A stretch of 64,000 bases of DNA from Pseudomonadota bacterium (GTDB taxonomy: Bacteria > Pseudomonadota > Alphaproteobacteria > Rhizobiales > MH13). Below the pieces are notes generated by a model, which searched no databases, was not told the origin of the DNA, and saw only the letters and a program-made list of their open reading frames with translations. Location: contig JBCCPK010000004.1 in NCBI GenBank assembly GCA_039024915.1, forward strand, positions 1 to 64,000, in the 5' to 3' direction. Shown here piece after piece: positions 49,145 to 57,348 of the stretch (position 1 is the first letter of the stretch; each line of letters opens with the position of its first letter). A program made the position numbers and the translations under genes.

Positions 49145-49852
49145 ATGACCGACAGCGCCAGCCCAGATCCGACCGACGCCCCCGATGGACCTCAGGTCGC
49201 GCGAGGCAAGCGTGACTGGGGAAGGGTCTCGCTTGGGGTCTTGCTGGGCGTTGCCGCCCTTCTGGGCGTCGGTGCCGGTGGGGTGGCGGTATATGTGAAC
49301 AATGGGGCCGGTGTCCATGACGAAACCGCTGCGTGTCCCATGTCGGAGGATCACCATCAGGCGTTGGTATCTGCTTCTCGCGGCGAGGTGGCTGCATTTG
49401 CCGCCCTCGATGAGGCCCGGCCTGTGCCGGAAATGACTTTTTTGGGGCCCGACGGCGAAATGCGCAGTATGGCCGATTGGCAGGGCCAGACTGTTCTATT
49501 CAATCTGTGGGCAACGTGGTGCGCACCGTGCCGCGAAGAGATGCCCATGCTGGACAATTTGCAGGCTGTTCATGGAGGTGATGATTTCGAGGTCGTCGCC
49601 GTTTCGATCGATACACGCGAAAGCGCCGACCCGCGCGGCTTCCTTGAAGAGATCGCGGTTGAGACTTTGGACTTCTACCATGATCCCAGCGCGGAGGCGT
49701 TCAACGTCCTTCGCAAGGAGGGCTTGGCCTTCGGGATGCCGACAACCCTTCTGATCAATCATGATGGCTGTTTGCAAGGTTGGCTGGCGGGCCCCGCCCA
49801 TTGGGACCATCCCGATGCGGTTGCGCTCATTGATATTGTCAGAGGTAGTTAA
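49145..49852 (+). CDS. tlpA: TlpA family thiol-disulfide oxidoreductase
   Basis: A membrane-anchored periplasmic thioredoxin: helix GVLLGVAALLGVGAGGVAVYV near residue 30 and thioredoxin domain with LFNLWATWCAPCREEMPML (CAPC active site) and cis-Pro segment FGMPTTLLI. TlpA reduces partners needed for cytochrome oxidase assembly in Bradyrhizobium. It is divergent from argH as in many Rhizobiales. Its end overlaps the next opposing gene by 4 bases. Confidence 0.94.
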   Translation: MTDSASPDPTDAPDGPQVARGKRDWGRVSLGVLLGVAALLGVGAGGVAVYVNNGAGVHDETAACPMSEDHHQALVSASRGEVAAFAALDEARPVPEMTFLGPDGEMRSMADWQGQTVLFNLWATWCAPCREEMPMLDNLQAVHGGDDFEVVAVSIDTRESADPRGFLEEIAVETLDFYHDPSAEAFNVLRKEGLAFGMPTTLLINHDGCLQGWLAGPAHWDHPDAVALIDIVRGS

Positions 49853-50295
49853 GCCGGCTGCGGCGACAGACCCTGTTTGTCGGGTGACACGATTTGGTCT
49901 GCGCCGTTGTCTTCGTTTGACGCCTCTTCATCTTCGGCAGCCCGTTCTGCCTCCGGCTCACGCATGGCCCAATCGATCATGTGGCGCACAAGCATCAGGG
50001 TGAGGGCAAGGCCCGCAGCGACTGCCAAATGCGTAATAGCGCCCAGCCCAGCTTGTGGAAGTCCGAACAAGGTGGTTTCGACAAACGCTCGCGTTTGCGC
50101 GCATGCTTCGGTTGGATAGCTTGAGGCGAACATGCACTCGCGGCTCAGCCCATCACGCCACCAGTAGAGGTAAGCAATGGGCGCAATCATTACCGGCAAA
50201 ACAACGATCCACAGGACGAAACGTCGAAGAGCGGCGGCGATTGCGCCGGTCAAAAGGCCAGATAGTAGGCCAAGAAGGACGGGAAGCGACATCAA
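49849..50295 (-). CDS. Membrane protein of unknown function
   Basis: 148 residues with hydrophobic segments near 4-22, 27-44 and 84-103 and a very acidic tail (EAERAAEDEEASNEDNGAD). Two Cys (RECMF, EACAQ) flank a probable outside loop. No family recognised. Confidence 0.7.
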   Translation of the reverse strand: MMSLPVLLGLLSGLLTGAIAAALRRFVLWIVVLPVMIAPIAYLYWWRDGLSRECMFASSYPTEACAQTRAFVETTLFGLPQAGLGAITHLAVAAGLALTLMLVRHMIDWAMREPEAERAAEDEEASNEDNGADQIVSPDKQGLSPQPA

Positions 50296-50313
50296 GATGA
50301 CGACAGATTGCTC

Positions 50314-50514
50314 TCAGACCGAGCGATCAACGCGCGTTCCAACGCCATCAGCGGTGCCGGAGGTTGGCTGAACCGTCTCAGCGCTGTTTGCAATCATGGC
50401 GTTGATCGCTTGTGCCTGCTGTTGATCTGCCTTGACTGCCTGTTGGACCACAGCGGTCGCAACGTTCTGGCGTCCCTGTATCATAGCGGTAGAGGCGGTT
50501 GGTGAGGCATCCAT
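50314..50514 (-). CDS. YjfB-like small protein (putative motility protein family)
   Basis: 66 residues: MDASPTASTAMIQGRQNVATA..., a helical Gln/Ala-rich middle and a GTRVDRSV end. The VD motif near the C-terminus and the small helical core resemble the YjfB family, annotated as putative motility proteins. Start at 50514 preferred over 50532. The likeness is modest. Confidence 0.55.
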   Translation of the reverse strand: MDASPTASTAMIQGRQNVATAVVQQAVKADQQQAQAINAMIANSAETVQPTSGTADGVGTRVDRSV

Positions 50515-50677
50515 CGGCTGGCTCCATAGCAAAACATGTTCGAGACCAGATACGCCAAAAAGCTTGGTCGTTTGTTCAGCCAGAAGATTGCATTTGATCT
50601 GTTTTGGGTCAGCCGTCCGTGATGTGCAGCTGGGTCGTTCCCAAAGTCCGGCCTTTTTGTCGGCCTATCCCGGGCTG

Positions 50678-51556
50678 TTAGCGCGTTGGGACGGGGGTTT
50701 CACCGCGATAATCATAGAAACCGCGGCCGGTCTTGCGACCAAGCCAGCCAGCTTCAACGTATTTTACAAGCAAGGGGCATGGTCGGTATTTTGTGTCCGC
50801 GAGACCGTCATACAGAACCTGCATCACCGACAGACATGTATCCAAGCCAATGAAATCCGCCAATTGCAAAGGCCCCATAGGGTGGTTGGCGCCAAGTCGC
50901 ATGGCCGTATCGATGCTTTCAACCGAGCCGACCCCCTCATAAAGGGTGTAAATGGCTTCGTTGATCATTGGCAAAAGAATCCGGTTGACGATAAAGGCCG
51001 GAAAGTCTTCGGCGACCGTAATCTGCTTGCCGATAGTCGAGACGAACTCGCGCGACGCCTCATAAGTCGTATCATCGGTGGCAATGCCGCGCACCAGCTC
51101 CACCAGATCCATCAGTGGCACCGGGTTCATAAAGTGAATGCCGATGAACCGTTCCGGCCGATCGGTGGAAGCCGCCAACCGGGTGATGGAAATGGATGAG
51201 GTATTGGTCGCGAGAATCGCGTCCTGCTTGATGACGGGGGCCAGCTGACTGAGGATCTTGCGCTTGACCGTTTCGTCCTCTGTGGCCGACTCGATGATGA
51301 GATCGCAAGGCGCCATGTTGGCATAGTCGTCCGATGGGCTGATCCGCTCCAGCGCTGGCTTGATCGCATCCTCGGCTATGATGCCTTTGGTGGCCTGCCG
51401 GCTCATATTTCCGGAAATTGTCGCAAGGCCCTTCTCGACGCGCTCGATTGCGACATCCTGCAAAACAACATTGAGGCCAGCTAATGCACAGACATGGGCG
51501 ATGCCCGACCCCATCTGGCCTGCGCCGATGATGCCTACTTTTTCAATCGAACTCAT
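50678..51556 (-). CDS. hbd: 3-hydroxybutyryl-CoA dehydrogenase
   Basis: A 292-residue dehydrogenase specific for (S)-3-hydroxyacyl-CoA: NAD loop VGIIGAGQMGSGIAHVCA, DLIIESATEDETVKR, IATNTSSISITRLA-like residues, the catalytic His in FIGIHFMNPVPLMDLVELV and GFIVNRILLPMINEA-like segment. It links crotonyl-CoA and acetoacetyl-CoA. It lies 183 bases upstream of... etfA's 3' end on the same strand, hence downstream of etfBA in transcription. Confidence 0.95.
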   Translation of the reverse strand: MSSIEKVGIIGAGQMGSGIAHVCALAGLNVVLQDVAIERVEKGLATISGNMSRQATKGIIAEDAIKPALERISPSDDYANMAPCDLIIESATEDETVKRKILSQLAPVIKQDAILATNTSSISITRLAASTDRPERFIGIHFMNPVPLMDLVELVRGIATDDTTYEASREFVSTIGKQITVAEDFPAFIVNRILLPMINEAIYTLYEGVGSVESIDTAMRLGANHPMGPLQLADFIGLDTCLSVMQVLYDGLADTKYRPCPLLVKYVEAGWLGRKTGRGFYDYRGETPVPTR

Positions 51557-51739
51557 TGCGATCCGCTATTTATCCGTTTCCAGCCCGCGGGAAGCGGTGT
51601 CTGCCTGCTACGTTCTAAAGCTTTTTCGCCGTCGGTTGAACCACACCGCAACTAATTCTTTGGGGGGTCCAACTCGGCGCGGTGCGATAGGCTCGCCAGC
51701 CATCATGCCTACGAACGTGCACGGCTTGGCATTCGAGCT

Positions 51740-52675
51740 TTAACTCTCAAGCGCGGACTTCAATTCAGGCAAGACTTCGAAAAGATCCCCGACAAGGCCA
51801 TAATCGGCGACATCGAAAATCGGCGCGTCTTCGTCCTTGTTAATGGCGACTATGACGCGCGAATCTTTCATGCCCGCCAGATGTTGAATAGCACCGGAGA
51901 TGCCGGCCGCAATGTATAGGTCTGGCGCCACGACCTTACCGGTCTGGCCCACTTGCCAATCGTTTGGTGCATAGCCCGCATCGACGGCCGCGCGCGATGC
52001 GCCAACGGCTGCCCCGATTTCATCGGCCAGGGGAAGGACGAGCCGCTCGAACTCTTCCTTGGAGCCCAGCGCCCGTCCGCCTGATAGGATGATCTTCGCG
52101 CTGGTCAATTCGGGACGTTCGGTTTCAGCTATATCGGCAGACACAAACTCTGACACGCTTGGGAGCGCTGGGACCAAGGTGGCCTCGATTGGCGCGCTGT
52201 TGCCCCCTTGCGATGCTGAAAAAGCTGTACCGCGTACGGTTATCACCCGCTTGGGATCAGTCGCGCGAACGGTTTGGATCGCGTTGCCCGCATAAATTGG
52301 TCGTTTAAACGTGTCCGGAGCGTCCACCGCGATGATATCGGAAACCTGCATGACGTCGAGCAGGGCCGCCACCCTTGGCATAATGTTCTTACCTGTTGTT
52401 GTCGCTGCCATGACGAATGCGTCATAGCTTTCGCCAAGCCCGACGATCAGCGCGGCCATCGGCTCAGCCAATGGATGGCTCAGAGCGGGATCGCTCGCCG
52501 TGATCACTTTTGCCACGCCGTCCAGCTCGGCAGCTTGAGCGGCAACTGCATCCGGAGCATTCCCGGCGACAAGAACGTCCACGGAAGCGCCCAACGCAGA
52601 CGCAGCTGTGAGCGCTTTGGCAGTTTCGGGTGATAGGCTGTCGCCGGTATGTTCTGCGATCAAAAGGGTTGTCAT
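51740..52675 (-). CDS. etfA: Electron transfer flavoprotein, alpha subunit
   Basis: Carries electrons from acyl-CoA dehydrogenases to ETF-ubiquinone oxidoreductase. About 311 residues with the FAD domain at the C-terminus: ILSGGRALGSKEEFERL, VGQTGKVVAPDLYIAAGISG and AIQHLAGMKDSRVIVAINKD. The ATG at 52675 follows AGGAG at 9 bases. It is 12 bases after etfB; the likely main electron donor in this region is Mcd. Confidence 0.96.
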   Translation of the reverse strand: MTTLLIAEHTGDSLSPETAKALTAASALGASVDVLVAGNAPDAVAAQAAELDGVAKVITASDPALSHPLAEPMAALIVGLGESYDAFVMAATTTGKNIMPRVAALLDVMQVSDIIAVDAPDTFKRPIYAGNAIQTVRATDPKRVITVRGTAFSASQGGNSAPIEATLVPALPSVSEFVSADIAETERPELTSAKIILSGGRALGSKEEFERLVLPLADEIGAAVGASRAAVDAGYAPNDWQVGQTGKVVAPDLYIAAGISGAIQHLAGMKDSRVIVAINKDEDAPIFDVADYGLVGDLFEVLPELKSALES

Positions 52676-52687
52676 CGCCACTGTCTC

Positions 52688-53437
52688 CTAAAGAACGCCC
52701 GCTTCGGCTTTTAGCTTATTGATCAGCTCGCTGACGTTATCGACCTTCACTCCCGCCTCGCGTTTGTCGGGCGCTGCGGTGTTCAGCACCTCAAGGCGCG
52801 GCGCGAAATCGACACCGATTTCGTCCGGCGTCTTAACCTCGAGCGGCTTCTTTTTCGCTTTCATGATGTTCGGCAGACTGGCGTAGCGCGGCTCGTTGTG
52901 CCGCAGGTCCGTCGTCACAATAGCCGGCAGAGACAAAGCCACGGTCTCCAGCCCGCCATCGATTTCACGCGTTACGCCGACTTTTCCAGCAGACAGATCG
53001 ACCTTTGACGCAAAAGTTCCTTGGCCCCAGCCGAGAAGGGCAGCAAGCATCTGTCCGGTTTGGTTGCAGTCATCGTCGATCGCCTGCTTGCCCATGATGA
53101 CCAGCTCAGGGCTCTCCAGCGTAACGATCGCCTTGAGGGCTTTGGCCACCGCAAGGGGTTCGGCTACCTCATCGGTCTTGATCAGGATGCCCCGATCCGC
53201 GCCCATCGCGAGGGCGGTCCGGATGGTTTCCTGAGCTTTGTCCGGACCGATGGACACCGCTACGATTTCATCTGCGCTGCCCGCTTCTTTGATGCGGATC
53301 GCTTCTTCGACGGCGATCTCATCGAAAGGGTTCATCGACATCTTAACATTCGCCGTGTTGACGCCAGAGCCATCCTCCTTGACGGTGATGGTTACGTTGT
53401 AGTCGACAACGCGTTTGACCGGCACGAGTATCTTCAC
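52688..53437 (-). CDS. etfB: Electron transfer flavoprotein, beta subunit
   Basis: A 249-residue AMP-binding subunit: [56 protein letters not shown] and [17 protein letters not shown]-like signature. GTG start. A TTGTGC-N3-GCA motif lies 27 bases upstream of it. Confidence 0.96.
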   Translation of the reverse strand: MKILVPVKRVVDYNVTITVKEDGSGVNTANVKMSMNPFDEIAVEEAIRIKEAGSADEIVAVSIGPDKAQETIRTALAMGADRGILIKTDEVAEPLAVAKALKAIVTLESPELVIMGKQAIDDDCNQTGQMLAALLGWGQGTFASKVDLSAGKVGVTREIDGGLETVALSLPAIVTTDLRHNEPRYASLPNIMKAKKKPLEVKTPDEIGVDFAPRLEVLNTAAPDKREAGVKVDNVSELINKLKAEAGVL

Positions 53438-53463
53438 CGTCGGACCTCACTTCTCATAGCTTT

Positions 53464-53475
53464 TTGTGCATTGCA
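53464..53475 (+). promoter_or_regulatory. TTGTGC-N3-GCA motif upstream of etfB
   Basis: TTGTGC-ATT-GCA, followed by GCAA. It lies in the noncoding gap between etfB and the rhomboid gene, 27-38 bases upstream of the etfB start. Same core as the phaA, mcd and ecm sites. Confidence 0.5.
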
Positions 53476-53552
53476 GCAAGCGGGCGCACACTAGGTTCCT
53501 GCGCCTCGACGTGTCAACGGCGACGTCCGTCGTGTACGCAAGCGTCGCGTGT

Positions 53553-54275
53553 TCAGGACTGCCCTGTTCCAGCGGGCAGAGGCGGTGGCTGTAGCCCACG
53601 GTCAAACAGCGGTACATGTCGATGTTTGAGGATCGGTGTTAGGGCTGCTCCAGCCGCAAGGCCACCCAGATGGGCCCACCATGCCGTCTGTGATCCGCTT
53701 TCGCCCCCCAGGACCATCGCCACATTGAAAAGCACGTAGGCGCCAAGGACGACCCAAGCTGGAAACTGGAACGGAAACTTGATCACTAGGGTGACCAGAA
53801 CCCAGACCTTCACCTTTGGATGCAGCATGAGGTAGGCCGCGACAACGCCTGAAGTTGCTCCTGACGCACCGACCAGAGGCGCGCTCGGGTCACCCGTCAT
53901 AAAGACATACGCCAAACCGCCGGCGATGCCGCAGATCAGATAGAAGAGCAGGAACTTGGCATGCCCCATGGCATCTTCAACATTGTCGCCGAATACCCAT
54001 AAAAACAGCATGTTACCGGCTAGGTGGAGCCAGCCCGCGTGCAAAAAGGTATGGCTGAGGAGGGTGATCTCCTCAGGAACATACATCAGATCTTCCGGCC
54101 GAACCTGGATTTCCTGAAACGTTACCGGGATCAAGGCGAGCCGGAAGTCGGGATAGTCGAGCACCGTTCCCTGCCAAAGAGCGAAGGCTGCGAGATTTGC
54201 TGCAATAAGCCCAACGGTGACTGCCTGCACAGTGATGTTGCGCTTTGGGTTGGTATCGTAGAACGGAAGAAACAT
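53553..54275 (-). CDS. Rhomboid family intramembrane serine protease
   Basis: A 240-residue protein with six helices. The catalytic Ser lies in GASGATSGVVAAYL and the catalytic His in WWAHLGGLAAGAAL; HAGWLHLAGNMLFLWVFG is the family H-x-N segment. Substrate unknown. Located between etfB and the adenosyltransferase, a recurrent Rhizobiales order. Confidence 0.93.
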   Translation of the reverse strand: MFLPFYDTNPKRNITVQAVTVGLIAANLAAFALWQGTVLDYPDFRLALIPVTFQEIQVRPEDLMYVPEEITLLSHTFLHAGWLHLAGNMLFLWVFGDNVEDAMGHAKFLLFYLICGIAGGLAYVFMTGDPSAPLVGASGATSGVVAAYLMLHPKVKVWVLVTLVIKFPFQFPAWVVLGAYVLFNVAMVLGGESGSQTAWWAHLGGLAAGAALTPILKHRHVPLFDRGLQPPPLPAGTGQS

Positions 54276-54311
54276 GACGACCGTGACCCCTCTGACCCCA
54301 CCATGATCCGG

Positions 54312-54899
54312 TTAACGGTTCTTCCCCGGAACCCAAAGAACATCGCCTGCCCCTTTATCGTTCGCCCATCGCGAGGCAACGAAGAGAAAGTCGGACAAAC
54401 GATTGAGATATTGGCGCACCTGCTTGGACACTTTTCCAGGCTCCTGGTCGGCCAATTCGACGCTCAGACGTTCGGCGCGCCTGCATATGGTGCGTGCCAA
54501 ATGCAGACCTGCGGAAACCGCGCTGCCTCCCGGCAGCACAAACGAATTCAAAGGTGAGAGCTCCGCATTTAGCCCATCAATTTCTTGTTCTAGCCGCTCT
54601 ACTTGCTCTGGCACGATGCGCAAGGGCTCATAACCCAGATCCTGGTCTGTTGGCGGTGTTGCGAGGTCTGCTCCGAGGTCAAACAGATCGTTTTGAATGC
54701 GAACCAGCTTCGCATCGAGATCAGCCATTGCTGGGTCTGATGTGATGGACTGGCGCGCGATTCCGATTGCAGCGTTTGTCTCATCAACCGTCCCATAGGC
54801 TTCAACGCGCAGATCGAATTTCTTCCTGCGCTCTCCTGAGCTGAGAGCCGTCGTACCGTCATCACCTGTTTTTGTGTAGATTTTCGTCAGAACAACCAT
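54312..54899 (-). CDS. Cob(I)alamin adenosyltransferase (PduO type)
   Basis: Makes adenosylcobalamin from cob(I)alamin and ATP. The 195-residue protein has the ATP loop IYTKTGDDGTTALSSGER, RVEAYGTVDETNAAIG and the cobalamin-side motif RTICRRAERLSVEL and YLNRLSDFLFVASR. Adenosylcobalamin is the cofactor of Ecm, coded at the right end of the window. Confidence 0.95.
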   Translation of the reverse strand: MVVLTKIYTKTGDDGTTALSSGERRKKFDLRVEAYGTVDETNAAIGIARQSITSDPAMADLDAKLVRIQNDLFDLGADLATPPTDQDLGYEPLRIVPEQVERLEQEIDGLNAELSPLNSFVLPGGSAVSAGLHLARTICRRAERLSVELADQEPGKVSKQVRQYLNRLSDFLFVASRWANDKGAGDVLWVPGKNR

Positions 54900-54936
54900 T
54901 GGATACCTTCTTCACCCGCGATTGACGTCGCTCGGC

Positions 54937-55131
54937 TCATTGTCCGCCGATGATCCAAACGGTGATCATAACAACCACGATGGCGATGCCTTGGAAGAGC
55001 ACGCGCATGCGCATCAGTTGCTGCGACCGGTTGGAGGTACCGCCTTTGACCATGTTGGCAAGGCCTAAAAAAAGCACGACTGCAACTGCAAGCAGCGCGA
55101 TCGCCGATAAGATCTGAAGGATTGTGGACAT
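54937..55131 (-). CDS. Twin transmembrane protein (HIG1-like)
   Basis: 64 residues forming two helices (ILSAIALLAVAVVLFLGLANM; VLFQGIAIVVVMITVWIIGG) joined by KGGTSNRSQQLMRMR, the typical look of bacterial HIG1-domain proteins that associate with respiratory complexes. It lies upstream of the adenosyltransferase by 37 bases. Confidence 0.85.
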   Translation of the reverse strand: MSTILQILSAIALLAVAVVLFLGLANMVKGGTSNRSQQLMRMRVLFQGIAIVVVMITVWIIGGQ

Positions 55132-55244
55132 AGTGAAAGGCCGCTTCTGTGGGGTCGCTCTGCCTGAAACAGGTATGGGCGCCGCAAATTAGGTCGCCAT
55201 TTGCTGATGGACCACTAGCAAAAGGCCGCAGCAAAGCGCTCCCA

Positions 55245-55787
55245 TCAATTCAGGGCAATAATCGATCCATTGAGCGCGCCGGCGAAGCCGACCCAGGCAA
55301 GGTAGGGTGCAAACAGCAATGGAGCGATCCTGTCGTGTCGCGACGCGAGTGCCATCCATGCTACGATGGCCGTTAGCAGCGCCGCTATGACAGTGATTCC
55401 ACCTATGGGTGATTGCAGCCCAAAGAACACAATTGTCCAGGCGGCGTTGAAAGCAAGTTGCAGAGCATAGGCTACGCGTAAGGTATGCGGGTTACTTGTG
55501 GCTTTATCGGCCCGCCACCCCGTATAAGCCATCAGAACGTATAGTATGGGCCAAACCACGCCGAACGCCCATGAAGGGGGCTGGAAAGAGGGTCGAGCCA
55601 GCGCTTGGTACCAAGCGCTGGTGTCGGGATTGGCAAAGACGCTCCCCGATAGCGATGCCACGGCTGTTGCAAGACCATAAGCACCAAGCAACCACCAGCC
55701 ATGACCCGTGTTTCTGGTTTGCGGGATTCGGGCTTTTGGTGTCGATGGGGGTGACGCTGGCTCTGCCATCTTACTCGCTGTGTCCAT
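55245..55787 (-). CDS. tspO: TspO/MBR family protein
   Basis: A five-helix membrane protein that binds porphyrins or sterols in known members. Motifs are WYQALARPSFQPPSWAFG, VVWPILYVLMAYTGWRA and LQLAFNAAWTIVFFGL. I start at 55787 (MDTASKMAEP); even so, about 40 residues of Pro-rich tail precede the first helix, which is longer than usual. Confidence 0.92.
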   Translation of the reverse strand: MDTASKMAEPASPPSTPKARIPQTRNTGHGWWLLGAYGLATAVASLSGSVFANPDTSAWYQALARPSFQPPSWAFGVVWPILYVLMAYTGWRADKATSNPHTLRVAYALQLAFNAAWTIVFFGLQSPIGGITVIAALLTAIVAWMALASRHDRIAPLLFAPYLAWVGFAGALNGSIIALN

Positions 55788-55840
55788 GGTCAGACTACGC
55801 CCGACGCCGGCTTGCGGTTTGCTCGGTTCGACTTGGCGGT

Positions 55841-56674
55841 TCAGTCCTGTTTGTTGAGCAGTTTGTGCAATTGGCGCGTCGGCAGGACCCGCTTGAGGAA
55901 CCACACAGCTTTGGTCGGAAACGTCACGCGGTAAGCGGGCTTTGGGTTCGGCTCTTCAAGGGCGCGGACAAGCGCGGCGGTTACGGCCTCGGGACCCAGC
56001 TCAAATTTTGCCTTTTCAGGCGATCGAAGCCGCTTCAGGTGCCTGCGATAAATGTCGGCATAGGCAGACGACTGGTGGTCGACGGTGCGTTCAAAGGTCG
56101 CCAGCGCCGTCTCGCGGAACTTCGATGTAATCGGGCCTGGCTGGATCGATATGACTTTGATTCCGAAAGGGGCCAGTTCCCCCCTGAGCGTGTCGGTGTA
56201 CGCCTCTAGCGCGAATTTGCTGGCTTGATAGGGGCCTCTGAACGGTGCCGCAACGAACCCCAAAACACTTGAGCATTGGACGATACGTCCGATGCCTTGC
56301 GTGCGCATCACAGGGATCAGTTTGCGCGTTAGCGTGTGCCATCCAAAGAAATTTGCTTCGAACTGGGCCCGCAGATCATCGGTCGAGATGTCCTCGAGCG
56401 CACCTGTTTGCCCGTAGGCGCCGTTGTTGAACAGTGCGTCGATCCTGCCATCACAGTGGTCCAGAGCTTCCGCAAAACCTGCGTTTATGCTCGCTTCATC
56501 GGTGTAGTCCAGCTCGATCGGACGAATGCCCTCTTGCTTCAGTCGGTCGAGATCGGGGCGCTTGCGCGCCGTACCGATGACGGTCCAGCCCCGCTGCGCA
56601 AGCGAGACCGCGGCGTGATATCCGATGCCAGTGGATGCGCCGGTGATAAGGATGGAACGGGGACGCGCGAGCAT
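55841..56674 (-). CDS. Short-chain dehydrogenase/reductase
   Basis: 277 residues with the NAD(P) loop SILITGASTGIGYHAAV, NNGAYGQTGALED, the Ser in IVQCSSVLGFVAAPFRG and the YxxxK pair in PYQASKFALEAYTD. A classical SDR of the kind found in steroid- or lipid-like metabolism; substrate unknown. It follows the BLUF gene by 17 bases and is probably co-transcribed. Confidence 0.92.
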   Translation of the reverse strand: MLARPRSILITGASTGIGYHAAVSLAQRGWTVIGTARKRPDLDRLKQEGIRPIELDYTDEASINAGFAEALDHCDGRIDALFNNGAYGQTGALEDISTDDLRAQFEANFFGWHTLTRKLIPVMRTQGIGRIVQCSSVLGFVAAPFRGPYQASKFALEAYTDTLRGELAPFGIKVISIQPGPITSKFRETALATFERTVDHQSSAYADIYRRHLKRLRSPEKAKFELGPEAVTAALVRALEEPNPKPAYRVTFPTKAVWFLKRVLPTRQLHKLLNKQD

Positions 56675-56691
56675 GTCTCGCTCTAACCCCT

Positions 56692-57159
56692 TTATGCCGC
56701 CTTGTCTCGATCTTTGGACCGACTGCTGCTGTCTAGCTTCGCGCAAACCATAGCGATTTGTTCAATGAGATCAGCAAGTGCGTGTGGCGCAATCTGATAG
56801 GGGCAAAACTCTGGCCTAACCTTGTATTTGAGAAAGACAGGGTTGGTTCGGCTGTCGATATCGAAGGTTGCCAAAAGCGGTGACACGAATTGTCGTGTCA
56901 TGACGGGACCCACCTGCACCAGATTGATATCATGGTGCCTCGGATCGCTGACTATCCTGTTGTAGGTTTCGCTGAGCGGACCCCGAGGGCCTTCGAGGAG
57001 TTGAATAAAGAAGTCGTCGACGTGAATCAGGCAGCCCGCAACACCTGTTTTCGTGTTGTTACGATTAGCTTGCTTCACCAGTTCATGGAGGAAGAGGCGG
57101 CGATTTTCACCCCTGACTTCAGGCGCTCGCGAAATATAAGTCAGCGCGTAAAGCGGCAT
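56692..57159 (-). CDS. BLUF-domain blue-light sensor
   Basis: 155 residues: a single BLUF domain (1-100) and a short helical C-terminus. Key residues Tyr8 (YALTYISRAPE), Asn35 (NRNNTKTGVAG) and Gln53 (DDFFIQLLEGP) can be placed, so flavin binding and the light reaction are expected. The segment TRQFVSPLLATFD lacks the Trp and Met usual in the fifth strand. No output domain, so it must act through a partner. A CtrA box overlaps its promoter, and a 9-bp inverted repeat lies just before its ATG. Confidence 0.92.
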   Translation of the reverse strand: MPLYALTYISRAPEVRGENRRLFLHELVKQANRNNTKTGVAGCLIHVDDFFIQLLEGPRGPLSETYNRIVSDPRHHDINLVQVGPVMTRQFVSPLLATFDIDSRTNPVFLKYKVRPEFCPYQIAPHALADLIEQIAMVCAKLDSSSRSKDRDKAA

Positions 57160-57167
57160 AATTGGGT

Positions 57168-57191
57168 ATCCTCATGGTAAGGCATGAGGAT
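57168..57191. repeat. 9-bp inverted repeat in the BLUF gene leader
   Basis: ATCCTCATG, six bases, CATGAGGAT. It fills the space between the expected transcription start (about 57191) and the BLUF ATG at 57159, so it is either an operator or a 5'-end mRNA hairpin. Confidence 0.65.
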
Positions 57192-57197
57192 TACCGC

Positions 57198-57230
57198 GTA
57201 TAAGTTGCTGCCTGGTTAAGTTCAATTTAA
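57198..57230 (-). promoter_or_regulatory. BLUF gene promoter with embedded CtrA box
   Basis: TTAA-N7-TTAA at 57216-57230. On the minus strand TTGAAC (57220-57225) and TTATAC (57198-57203) are 16 bases apart; the -35 lies inside the CtrA box, the arrangement of CtrA-controlled promoters in Caulobacter. Confidence 0.6.
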
Positions 57231-57348
57231 GCGTGTAATCACCTGACGAGCCCTGTGGCTTAATCTTTACAAATGCGTATCAGAGAGAATGGTAGCGGCA
57301 CCACCGGAGAGCCGCCGCCAGCCCTGTTCGGGTACCCGGTCCTTCTGA

